DNA of 36,536 bases. Source: Actinomycetota bacterium. Its GTDB lineage: Bacteria > Actinomycetota > Thermoleophilia > RBG-16-64-13. The notes below the pieces were generated by a model. It worked only from the letters and a program-made list of their open reading frames with translations, ran no database searches and was not told where the DNA came from. The translations under genes and the position numbers were made by a program. Below are positions 8,554-18,611 of the stretch, piece by piece. The stretch spans positions 1 to 36,536 of the forward strand of contig JAHJSA010000031.1 in assembly GCA_018830645.1 (NCBI GenBank), in the 5' to 3' direction. Every line of letters starts with the position of its first letter. Position 1 is the stretch's first letter.

Positions 8554-8577
8554 TCCTTCTGGCTACGGCCAGAAGGA
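8554..8577 (+). promoter_or_regulatory. Shine-Dalgarno-sequestering hairpin before fmdB
   Basis: A perfect 10-bp stem: TCCTTCTGGC (8554-8563), loop TACG, GCCAGAAGGA (8568-8577). The right arm contains most of the Shine-Dalgarno sequence AGAAGGAGG of the next gene. In RNA that starts upstream of 8554 the ribosome site would be paired. In RNA from the local promoter (start near 8560) most of the left arm is absent and the site should be free. A thermosensor-like role is an alternative. Confidence 0.65.
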
Positions 8578-8589
8578 GGTGGACCAGTC

Positions 8590-8955
8590 TTGCCTACCTA
8601 TGAGTACAGGTGCCGAGAGTGCGAGCACCAGTTCGAGCGCTTTCAGAAGATGTCCGACGAGCCTGTGTCGGAATGCGAGATATGCAGCGGAGAGGTGCGG
8701 AAGCTCCTCTTCCCTGTCGCGATACACTTCAAAGGGAGTGGTTTCTACACCACTGATTACGCGAAGAAGAAGACCCTTGCCGCCTCGAACGGGAACGGTT
8801 CGAACGGGAACGGTTCGGCGTCGTGCGATTCCTCCTCTGAGGCTTCCCAGGCGTCGGAAAAGAGCGTTTCTTCGAAGAATGGGGATAGTTCGAAGGTGAC
8901 ATCGGCCGCCGGCACGAAGGAGAACACATCTTCGTCGGCTGCCAAGAGCAACTGA
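8590..8955 (+). CDS. FmdB-type zinc-ribbon protein
   Basis: 121 residues from TTG 8590, with AGAAGGAGG ending 10 nt upstream. The start MPTYEYRCREC is characteristic of the FmdB family of small zinc ribbons. Two CxxC pairs (CREC and CEIC) should hold one zinc, and IHFKGSGFYTTDY is the conserved end of the domain near residue 60. The remaining half is a polar tail rich in Ser, Asn and Gly, with a duplicated NGNGS unit; this is longer than the core family. FmdB was named from a methylotroph amidase cluster where it was proposed as regulatory; its biochemical role is poorly known. Here it has a CIRCE element and a masked ribosome-binding site, so it looks stress-controlled. Family call is firm, function is not. 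Confidence 0.9.
   Translation: MPTYEYRCRECEHQFERFQKMSDEPVSECEICSGEVRKLLFPVAIHFKGSGFYTTDYAKKKTLAASNGNGSNGNGSASCDSSSEASQASEKSVSSKNGDSSKVTSAAGTKENTSSSAAKSN
8785..8814 (+). repeat. Two 15-bp tandem repeats inside fmdB
   Basis: The unit TCGAACGGGAACGGT occurs at 8785-8799 and again at 8800-8814, encoding the duplicated Ser-Asn-Gly-Asn-Gly unit in the tail of the zinc-ribbon protein. The length is a multiple of three, so copy-number change would lengthen or shorten the tail without a frameshift. Confidence 0.85.
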
Positions 8956-8979
8956 GCTGACCTCGTAACGGAGGCGCCC

Positions 8980-10353
8980 GTGGCAGACCAGCCTCCCCAA
9001 ACCGACGCCCGCAACGGCTCCGACGCCTCTCTGCCGGATTCGGGTGCTTCACCGTGGGCGTCACCGCTCGGGCGCTGGCTGCGCGGTCTCATCGACGACT
9101 CGACCACGGTACTTCCCAGCCTCTCGTCCGTCATAGAGACGGCCCGGCGTGAGCTGGAGCGTTCCTCTGCTCTCGGGGTCCTGTTCGTACGCTTCGAGCA
9201 GTGGGGTCTGGCCGTCGAGATGTTCGGGTGGAGAGACCTGCAGAAGGTGTACGAGTTGGGGTCCGGCATCGCCATGGACATGGTCGGCGACGGCCTTCGC
9301 CAGGTGGATCTGCCGGCCGACCTCGGCCTTCGCGGAGAGGGCTTCGCCATCGTCCTCTCCGGACCCCGGCAGGCGGCCCGCCTGGAAGTCGACGTCGTCG
9401 ATATGGTCGCCGAGCGGGTGGCCTCGCTCGTGCGGGAGCGTCTGGCCGGCAACTTGGCACCCGAACTCCTGGAGCGCATCTCTGTGGAGGTGGGTGCCGG
9501 TATGGTGTTTCGCCCGGGCACCGACGAGACACTGGAAGACGCCTTGGTGGCCGGGCTGGTGACGGCCGATTCGGAAGCTCGGCGCAAGCAGGACGAGCAC
9601 CTTCTCGAGTTGGGAGACCGGCTCGAAGAGGTTATCGAAGAGGGGAGGATCGTCCCTCTGTTCCAGCCGGTCGCCGATGTCGAGTCACAGAGGATCGTGG
9701 CGTTCGACGCCCAGATCCAGGGCCCGTTCTATCTGAACCTGCGCCTCGGCGACGTCCTGCTCGACGTGGCCGCTCGTACCGGGCTGCGCCATCGGGTGCT
9801 CGACCTCTACCACCACAGGGCCCTCGAGTCCGCCGAAGACGGTGTGGGCGGAGTGGAACTGCTGATACTGCGGGCCGCGTCCAGCGATCTGTTAGAGAGT
9901 GCCGTGCGGGTATTGTCGCTCCTGTACCGCCGGGGCGCCGCGCGCATGACGCCGGCGAACGTCCTGTTCATGGTAGACGCGGCGGAACTCGCCGACCGCT
10001 TCCCCACAGGGCTCGCGGTGTGGCACTCGGTGGCCGATATGGGGTTCCGCCTGGGCGTGGACCTCGCACCCAACCGACCCCTGCCCCTCGACTATATCCG
10101 CGAGCTGAGACCCTACTTGATCCGCGTGAGCGGCCGGAACGTCCGCGCTCTGCATCGCCACCAAGACGAGTTCGAGTTCCTGCTCATGCTCTGCCGATTC
10201 GCGGCGCGTGGCGACATGCACGTCCTCGCCGCCGACTGCACCGATCGGCGCGAGTTCGTGGCGCTGCGCCGTGCCGGGGTTTCCTACCTGCAAGGTGAGT
10301 TCGTGGCCCCCTGCTTCACGTCGCCGGTCCGGCCCGAGTTGACTCTGCCCTGA
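8980..10353 (+). CDS. Degenerate GGDEF-EAL domain protein
   Basis: 457 residues from GTG 8980 with GGAGG 5 nt before it. Residues 55-200 follow a GGDEF-domain pattern (LGVLFVRFEQWGLAVEMFGW, later LRGEGFAIVLSGPR), but the signature is RGEGF at 118-122 instead of GGDEF. Residues 210-450 follow an EAL pattern (IVPLFQPVADVESQRIVAFD), but EAL is replaced by DAQ at 243-245. The DDFG region reads VDLAP. Key catalytic and metal residues are therefore missing from both halves. It probably neither makes nor degrades cyclic di-GMP; binding of a nucleotide or a protein partner is more likely (inference). No membrane segment or sensor domain is evident beyond a 50-residue polar N-terminus. It lies 24 bp after fmdB and may share its regulation. 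Confidence 0.75.
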   Translation: MADQPPQTDARNGSDASLPDSGASPWASPLGRWLRGLIDDSTTVLPSLSSVIETARRELERSSALGVLFVRFEQWGLAVEMFGWRDLQKVYELGSGIAMDMVGDGLRQVDLPADLGLRGEGFAIVLSGPRQAARLEVDVVDMVAERVASLVRERLAGNLAPELLERISVEVGAGMVFRPGTDETLEDALVAGLVTADSEARRKQDEHLLELGDRLEEVIEEGRIVPLFQPVADVESQRIVAFDAQIQGPFYLNLRLGDVLLDVAARTGLRHRVLDLYHHRALESAEDGVGGVELLILRAASSDLLESAVRVLSLLYRRGAARMTPANVLFMVDAAELADRFPTGLAVWHSVADMGFRLGVDLAPNRPLPLDYIRELRPYLIRVSGRNVRALHRHQDEFEFLLMLCRFAARGDMHVLAADCTDRREFVALRRAGVSYLQGEFVAPCFTSPVRPELTLP

Positions 10354-10385
10354 CGGCGTCCACCTTCTCCTCGAGACCCGACAAG

Positions 10386-14161
<3,776 letters not shown>

Positions 14162-14190
14162 CCGGACCGACGCCGGTCGCGCAGTACTTG

Positions 14191-15240
14191 TCAGTCGTAC
14201 ACGGTGATCGTGATGTACTTGATCCCCCAGTCCCGGGCCTGCTTCTCGGTGGGTACCCATACGTCGATGGTGTTGCCTTTGATGTCTCCACCGGTGTCGG
14301 CGGCCAGGCCCTCACCGTACCCGGGGATGTAGAGCCGGGTGCCCAGCTTGATCACCCTGGGGTCGACCGCCACGATGCCGATGCCCACGGAGAGCCCGGA
14401 AGCGGTGCGGCCCGGCAGCGCGTACGCGTAGGCCTTCACTTTCAACTGACGGCCGCCGCTCGGTGCGGAGTCGTCTTTGGCGCCCGCCGTGGTCGGGGTT
14501 CTCGTGGTCGTGGGCGTCGCGGTCGGGCTCGACTGAGGTGAGGCGGTGGCGTCGCTACTCGCGACGGCCGCGGCCGCTCGCGCGTTCTCTTCGGCCATCC
14601 GCTCCTGCGACGCCCGGGCGGCGGCCCGCACGTCATCGAGTCGCTCGCCGAGGGTCGCGACGAGTCGCTCCTGCTCTCGCTGGGCGGCAGAAAGCTCGTC
14701 GCTTCGCTCCTGCACGCTACGGACCTTGGCTTCCTGCTCGGCCCGGGTCTGATCCAGATCGGCGACTGCCGTGGCCGCGTCGCTGCCTGCCGCCTCCACC
14801 TGTTCGATCAGCAACGCTTCCTCTGCGAGTATCCGGCTCACGAACTCGGAGCGGTTCACGAACTCGGAGAAGTCGCCGCTTGTGAGTAGCAGTTCCAGCC
14901 AACCCAAGCCACGGGTGCGGTAGCTCTCGGCGAGGCGGGCGGAGAAGCGGCCCTGCACGGCTTCGTGGTCGGCGACGGCCTTCGCGGCGGTGTCGGATGC
15001 CCTGGTGAGCGCCTCTTGCGTCGCGCTCAGCTCCAGTTCGGCCTCGGCTAGGTCGCGCTCGGCGTCGGCGGCCCGTCGCTCGAGGATGAGGAGACGGATG
15101 ACGGCGTCGTCGTGCGCTTCCTGCGCCGCGGCCACCTCTCCCACGGCACCCGCCGCCGGCAGTGTCATCGGGGGGAGGGGAGCTGTGATAGCCGTCGTAA
15201 CGAGGAGAACGGCGATCATGATGAGGAGCGCGCGTCTCAT
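14191..15240 (-). CDS. Secreted coiled-coil protein with C-terminal 3D domain
   Basis: 349 residues with an N-terminal signal sequence (MRRALLIMIAVLLVTTAITA). Residues about 30-210 form a long coiled coil. Inside it SYRTRGLGWLELLLTSGD and FSEFVNRSEFVSRI resemble the PcsB-type coiled-coil hairpin found in FtsX-linked cell-wall proteins. A Ser/Thr/Pro linker (215-245) follows. The C-terminal 100 residues are a 3D domain, with the three aspartates in VAVDPRVIKLG, AADTGGDIKG and NTIDVW; this double-psi barrel is found in Rpf/YabE and MltA-like lytic transglycosylases. It probably acts on peptidoglycan outside the cell. The gene converges with ligA and has its own minus-strand promoter a few bases before the ATG. 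Confidence 0.88.
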   Translation of the reverse strand: MRRALLIMIAVLLVTTAITAPLPPMTLPAAGAVGEVAAAQEAHDDAVIRLLILERRAADAERDLAEAELELSATQEALTRASDTAAKAVADHEAVQGRFSARLAESYRTRGLGWLELLLTSGDFSEFVNRSEFVSRILAEEALLIEQVEAAGSDAATAVADLDQTRAEQEAKVRSVQERSDELSAAQREQERLVATLGERLDDVRAAARASQERMAEENARAAAAVASSDATASPQSSPTATPTTTRTPTTAGAKDDSAPSGGRQLKVKAYAYALPGRTASGLSVGIGIVAVDPRVIKLGTRLYIPGYGEGLAADTGGDIKGNTIDVWVPTEKQARDWGIKYITITVYD

Positions 15241-15249
15241 GGGGAGCGT

Positions 15250-15278
15250 ATCCTAGCAGTCTGCGCGCCGGTGGACAA
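15250..15278 (-). promoter_or_regulatory. Promoter of the 3D-domain gene
   Basis: On the minus strand TTGTCC (15278-15273) and TAGGAT (15255-15250) are 17 bp apart, and TGC directly before TAGGAT makes an extended -10. Only 9 nt separate the -10 from the ATG at 15240, so transcription should start 1-4 nt before the start codon. No Shine-Dalgarno sequence is present, consistent with near-leaderless expression. Confidence 0.6.
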
Positions 15279-15305
15279 CGCAGGGCCCCTGGGAGCTCGC
15301 GTGGT

Positions 15306-16145
15306 TCAGGATTGACGCTTCTCGTTCAGCACCGGGCGCATTGTCGATTCTTCGACCGAGACCTCGTGGATGTGGCTCACCCGTGGGCGTCCACCCGCAT
15401 CTCGGTCGAGATGCACCACGATGGGAGAGAGCCTTCGAAGGTGCAGCGCGGCCTCGGCGTTGGTGGCGATCCAGTCGGTCATGGCGAGTTCTGGATCGGG
15501 CGCCTCGAGAGTGGCGAGCCCCGCTGAGCCCTGGGTCAGCGCGCGCAGGAACGGGGGCCCGTCACCCTTACCGAGTTCGCCTGCCAGCAGCCAGGTGGGC
15601 TTCATGTTCAGGGCCTTCTCGAGCGATTGCGCGAAGCCGGGGGTGCCGGCCCTGGCCGGCATGTGCACGGTGAACGAACGATCGCGGAGCGCCGGCAGAG
15701 GGTCTTTATCCTCGATTGCTACGATCCGCTGATCGACCGAGATCAGCTGCACCATGGAGTTCAAGAGCGTGGAGCGGCCGCTGCCCTGCACTCCGGTGAC
15801 GAGGACGGTGCGCTTCATCCCGAGTATCCCGTTGAGGAAGCGGGCCTGCCACGAGGTGAGTGTCCCGTAGTCCACCAGGCTCCGCAGAGGCACGTTGAGA
15901 ATGCCCCCTTCGGTATCTGGGCCGTGTTCCGCGGCTGCGTACATCACCGAGGTGCTCGCATCGAGTGTCTCTGACCGGATCGCGGCGTGGACGCTGTACG
16001 TGCTGAGGATCGCCTGCAGCAGGCTGGTGAGGAGGTCGAGTTCGCGTTTGCCCGCGGCGTCGGGCTCGAACGCGGCCGCCAGTTCGTCGTGCAGCGACCT
16101 GATGCCGACCTCGTATGCCCTCTGGATGCGTTCGAACTCGGTCAA
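15306..16145 (-). CDS. VirB11/CpaF-like P-loop NTPase with altered Walker A
   Basis: 279 residues from TTG 16145, which has GAGAGGTGGAG just before it; the frame is open about 340 bp further upstream but without a better signal. Residues 1-100 are helical. The P-loop reads GVQGSGRST at 118-126, with arginine at the usual lysine position (124). The region IVAIEDKDPLP matches the Asp-box stretch, and WLLAGELGKGDGPPFLRAL matches the Walker B/His-box region, of secretion ATPases of the VirB11/CpaF/GspE group. The usual histidine and dense Arg residues are not obvious. No pilus, secretion or Tad genes are near. It may be an inactive or divergent ATPase. It lies 65 bp upstream of the 3D gene in the same direction. 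Confidence 0.7.
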   Translation of the reverse strand: MTEFERIQRAYEVGIRSLHDELAAAFEPDAAGKRELDLLTSLLQAILSTYSVHAAIRSETLDASTSVMYAAAEHGPDTEGGILNVPLRSLVDYGTLTSWQARFLNGILGMKRTVLVTGVQGSGRSTLLNSMVQLISVDQRIVAIEDKDPLPALRDRSFTVHMPARAGTPGFAQSLEKALNMKPTWLLAGELGKGDGPPFLRALTQGSAGLATLEAPDPELAMTDWIATNAEAALHLRRLSPIVVHLDRDAGGRPRVSHIHEVSVEESTMRPVLNEKRQS

Positions 16146-16236
16146 ACTCCACCTCTCACCGGTCTGGTGACGCCGCCCCGCCGTCGGTCTCACCCGCTCG
16201 CACAGGTGGCCTCTTCGGCTTGCGACATCCGTGGTG

Positions 16237-16265
16237 ATTCTATACGTGCTCGACACCACCGGCAA
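16237..16265 (-). promoter_or_regulatory. Promoter of the P-loop NTPase gene
   Basis: On the minus strand TTGCCG (16265-16260, 4 of 6) and TAGAAT (16242-16237, 5 of 6) are separated by 17 bp. The expected leader is about 85 nt. Position and strand fit the TTG start at 16145. Confidence 0.5.
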
Positions 16266-16342
16266 ACGAGGAGCGTTCGAGGCCGCTCCTGCTTCCCCCG
16301 GGTTGTCTGTGCCCCTTGCGGCTGGGGCGTGCCCTGAGCATC

Positions 16343-16387
16343 GACCGGGACCCCGGGAGGTCATTGACCGGGACCCGGGAGGTGATG
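16343..16387. repeat. Imperfect tandem direct repeat in divergent intergenic region
   Basis: Two adjacent copies of about 22-23 bp. The first (16343-16365) begins GACCGGGACCCCGGGAGGTC and the second (16366-16387) begins GACCGGGACCCGGGAGGTG. They differ mainly by one base deletion and one late substitution. Each copy also has internal dyad symmetry around CCCGGG. They lie between the divergent NTPase and nitroreductase genes, upstream of the candidate TAGTAT box at 16432, where an operator would be expected. No known regulator motif is recognised. The rest of this gap (16146-16489) shows only the NTPase promoter. Confidence 0.75.
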
Positions 16388-16489
16388 ATATCCTTCTGAC
16401 TAGCGCGGCCCCGTCGGGGGTAGGACGGCCATAGTATGGTACGTCTGCGTGACTCGGGCCCGGTGGAGAAAGTAGGGGTGTCATCACCG

Positions 16490-17065
16490 ATGGACTTCTT
16501 CGATGCAGTGGCGGGGCGCCGGTCGATCCGGAGCTACTCTCCGGTCCCTCCGCCTCCAGAGTCCCTTGCCCGCGCGCTCGAAGCCGCTTCGAGCGCGCCG
16601 TCTCAGTTGAATGAGCAGCCGTGGCGCTTCATCATCGTGGAGGGGGAGGCCCGAGACCGGCTGTGCTCCTTGGTCGCCGCATCCACCCGGATGCTGCGCG
16701 ATATGTTCCCACTCTTCGATGCCGACTCCTTGGCCTTCGCCGCTCGTTTCCTGAGCGACCTCGGCGGAGCGCCAACAGCGATCGTGGTGACCTATCCCGT
16801 GGCCGAGACGGACCACCAGCACAAGGTCAACCTACTCGCGGCGGGAGGGGCCATCCTCCTGCTCCAGGTCGCGCTCCGGGCCGAGGGGCTCGGGTCGGTG
16901 TGCATCACGTGTGCCGAGTGGGTGGAAGACGCCATCCGCAGTGACCTCGGCTACGAGACCGAGCGGCTGGCCGCCATCATACCGGTGGGGTTCCCCGATG
17001 GTGATCCCGGTGAACAGCCGCCCCGTGAAGACAAGACGGTCCGTCTGCGCGAATGGCCCAGCTAG
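16490..17065 (+). CDS. Nitroreductase-family flavoprotein
   Basis: 191 residues, starting MDFFDAVAGRRSIRSYSP, the typical opening of FMN-dependent nitroreductases in which the RRSIR segment contacts FMN phosphate. ASSAPSQLNEQPWRFIIVEG matches the second conserved segment, and GLGSVCITCAEWVEDAIR with AIIPVGFPDGDP matches the C-terminal part. Members are FMN homodimers that reduce nitro compounds, quinones or other acceptors with NAD(P)H; the natural substrate is not readable here. ATG 16490 is used; an in-frame GTG at 16478 preceded by GGAGA is an alternative. A TAGTAT box at 16432-16437 is a weak promoter candidate. It precedes the tungsten cluster, without evidence of co-transcription. Confidence 0.9.
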   Translation: MDFFDAVAGRRSIRSYSPVPPPPESLARALEAASSAPSQLNEQPWRFIIVEGEARDRLCSLVAASTRMLRDMFPLFDADSLAFAARFLSDLGGAPTAIVVTYPVAETDHQHKVNLLAAGGAILLLQVALRAEGLGSVCITCAEWVEDAIRSDLGYETERLAAIIPVGFPDGDPGEQPPREDKTVRLREWPS

Positions 17066-17124
17066 GTCGCTTCTCGCTCGGCGCGCACCTCGCCGGCGTG
17101 CTCCCCATCACGGCCCCCCGGTTT

Positions 17125-17133
17125 TGATATCAT
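17125..17133 (+). promoter_or_regulatory. Extended -10 element before the 57-residue gene
   Basis: TGA followed by TATCAT (17128-17133) forms an extended -10. Only 7 nt separate it from ATG 17141, so the mRNA should start at or within a base of the start codon. No ribosome-binding sequence is present. The remaining bases after the nitroreductase stop show no other signal. Confidence 0.5.
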
Positions 17134-17140
17134 CGGCCGC

Positions 17141-17314
17141 ATGGATGAGCAGAAGATCAAGACAGAGGTCGAGCAGGCGGCGCAGGACGGCCGGATGGAC
17201 TGCCATGACGCACGCGCCCTCGCTGAGAAGCTGGGAGTCGATTACGTCGAAGTGGGGAAGGCGTGCAACGATCTTGGCGTGAAGATCCACTCATGTGAGC
17301 TAGGCTGCTTCTAG
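17141..17314 (+). CDS. 57-residue HTH-like protein with C-terminal CELGCF
   Basis: Reads MDEQKIKTEVEQAAQDGR, then MDCHDARALAEKLGVDYVEV, then a helix ending GVKIHSCELGCF and TAG 17312-17314. The alternation of helices around ALAEKLGVDYVEVGKACNDLGV resembles a helix-turn-helix. The invariant-looking end holds two cysteines spaced CxxxC, and another Cys lies at position 20. I believe similar small proteins occur beside molybdenum/tungsten cofactor genes in anaerobes, but I cannot name a family. The gene stands immediately upstream of the probable Moco/Tuco riboswitch and tupA. A metal- or cofactor-responsive regulator or a small cysteine-bearing carrier are guesses. It is probably leaderless. 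Confidence 0.7.
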   Translation: MDEQKIKTEVEQAAQDGRMDCHDARALAEKLGVDYVEVGKACNDLGVKIHSCELGCF

Positions 17315-17345
17315 ACGGTCCGCTTCGTTCGATCTTGACGACATA

Positions 17346-17363
17346 GGTGCGCGGCAGCGCACC
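17346..17363 (+). other. Hairpin between the small gene and the riboswitch
   Basis: A perfect 7-bp stem: GGTGCGC (17346-17352), loop GGCA, GCGCACC (17357-17363). It has no T-tract. It may be a weak 3' end for the small gene or a separate leader element. A TTGACG hexamer at 17335-17340 just before it has no convincing -10, so I cannot place a promoter for the riboswitch RNA. Confidence 0.45.
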
Positions 17364-17373
17364 GCACTAGTGA

Positions 17374-17481
17374 GTCTCCGAGCCCAGATTGCCTAAGGTC
17401 GCCGTCTCGTTGGCGGCTACGGCGCTCGGGCCGGCAGGGTACAGCTGGAAACGGCCGTGTCTCCCACAGCGGAAAGGAGAC
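17374..17481 (+). ncRNA. Probable Moco/Tuco-family riboswitch
   Basis: The closing stem pairs GTCTCC (17374-17379) with GGAGAC (17476-17481). Inside are several short helices: GCCG/CGGC near 17400-17416; CCGGC with GCTGG (one G-U pair) around AGGGTACA; and a GTG/CAC plus CCG/CGG stem near the 3' side. Two GGAAA segments occur, one directly before the closing GGAGAC. The CCGAGCC and TGCCTAAGG segments and the CTCCCAC...GGAAAGGAGAC end agree with what I recall of the Moco RNA motif. Context is decisive: it is followed by a terminator and then by tupABC and cofactor genes. Whether it senses molybdenum or tungsten cofactor cannot be told here; the gene it controls favours tungsten. Confidence 0.75.
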
Positions 17482-17498
17482 CTTCTCGGTGGTTCGAG

Positions 17499-17531
17499 AA
17501 GGCCCGTGCCTGTGGCACGGGCCTTTCATTT
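17499..17531 (+). terminator. Intrinsic terminator downstream of the riboswitch
   Basis: A 12-bp stem AAGGCCCGTGCC (17499-17510), loop TGT, GGCACGGGCCTT (17514-17525), followed by T-rich TTTCATTT. A second perfect hairpin CCTTCTCG (17481-17488) with CGAGAAGG (17495-17502) overlaps the first four bases of this stem and touches the last base of the riboswitch closing stem. The overlap suggests a chain of competing helices linking ligand binding to termination, about 110 bp before tupA. Confidence 0.88.
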
Positions 17532-17638
17532 CGAATCACCGACCTTTCCGAAGGCACGTCCCTGTCGTGCTCCGATCGCCATGGCTGGACGGCTAGGTGG
17601 TGCCGGTAGTGACGTATCAACAGGGAAGGGAGAACGGG

Positions 17639-18565
17639 ATGAGTGCGTGGGCGAAGATGGTCGTGGAGAAGGTGCTGGGAGGGCCGGCGGGGCTTCCGTC
17701 GCGAGGGGCGCGAGCGGCCCTTCGTATCGTGGCGCCGGCCGTACTTGTCGCGGCTTTCGCCGTCGTGGCCGGCTGCGGCGACACCAGCGCCACCGAGGGC
17801 TCCACTATCACTACGGCGGCAACGGTCAAGAAGAGCGACATCGTGTTGGCCTCGACCACGTCCACCCAAGACTCCGGGTTGTTCGACGTGCTCCTGCCCG
17901 CCTTCGAGGCGGCGTACCCGCAGTACACGGTCAAGGTGGTGGCGGCCGGCACCGGCGAGGCGTTGAAGCTGGGCGAGAACAAGGACGCCGACGTTCTGTT
18001 GGTGCACGCCCCTACGTCCGAGAAGGAGTTCGTGGAGAACGGGTTCGGCACCGAGCGCTTCGAGGTGATGTACAACGACTTCGTCATAGTCGGCCCGGCC
18101 GACGATCCGGCGGGTATCCGCGGCACGACCGACGCCGCGCAGGCGCTCAAGGCGATCTCTGTTGCCGAGGTGCTGTTCGTGTCCCGCGGCGACGACTCCG
18201 GCACGCACAAGAAGGAGCTCAGTCTCTGGAAGGCCTCCGGAGTCGAGCCGTCTGGAGCATGGTACGAGTCCGCTGGGCAAGGCATGGGCGACGTCCTGGC
18301 GATCTCGTCGGAGAAGCAGGCCTACACGCTCTCCGACCGGGCCAGCTACCTCAACCTCCTCGAGGGCCTCGACTTGGAGGTGCTCGTCGAGGGCGACAAG
18401 GCTCTGTTCAACCAGTACGGCGTCATCCCGGTGACCGATGCGACGAACGCCGCCGGTGCCGCCGACTTCGCGGCCTGGATCATCTCGACGGAGGGTCAGA
18501 CGGTCATCGGCGACTACGGCGTCGAGAAGTTCGGGCAACCGCTGTTCGTGCCAAACGCCGGCTGA
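17639..18565 (+). CDS. tupA: Tungstate ABC transporter substrate-binding lipoprotein TupA
   Basis: Extracytoplasmic tungstate-binding protein of a TupABC importer. From ATG 17639 (AAGGGAG upstream) it has 308 residues. A hydrophobic segment ending VVAGC (Cys46) is a lipobox, so the mature protein is a lipoprotein. The TupA signature is clear: TTSTQDSGLFDVLLPAFE, AAGTGEALKLGENKDADVLL, then MYNDFVIVGPADDPAGI. The signal region is longer than usual at its N-terminus (about 28 residues before the hydrophobic core). TupA is highly selective for tungstate in characterised members; molybdate selectivity would need different anion-site residues. It follows the riboswitch and terminator and begins the tupABC operon, so expression is probably under cofactor control. 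Confidence 0.96.
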   Translation: MSAWAKMVVEKVLGGPAGLPSRGARAALRIVAPAVLVAAFAVVAGCGDTSATEGSTITTAATVKKSDIVLASTTSTQDSGLFDVLLPAFEAAYPQYTVKVVAAGTGEALKLGENKDADVLLVHAPTSEKEFVENGFGTERFEVMYNDFVIVGPADDPAGIRGTTDAAQALKAISVAEVLFVSRGDDSGTHKKELSLWKASGVEPSGAWYESAGQGMGDVLAISSEKQAYTLSDRASYLNLLEGLDLEVLVEGDKALFNQYGVIPVTDATNAAGAADFAAWIISTEGQTVIGDYGVEKFGQPLFVPNAG

Positions 18566-18611
18566 TCGACCTTGGCCGGCTGATCGACCTCACGGAGCGG
18601 GAGACCACGAT

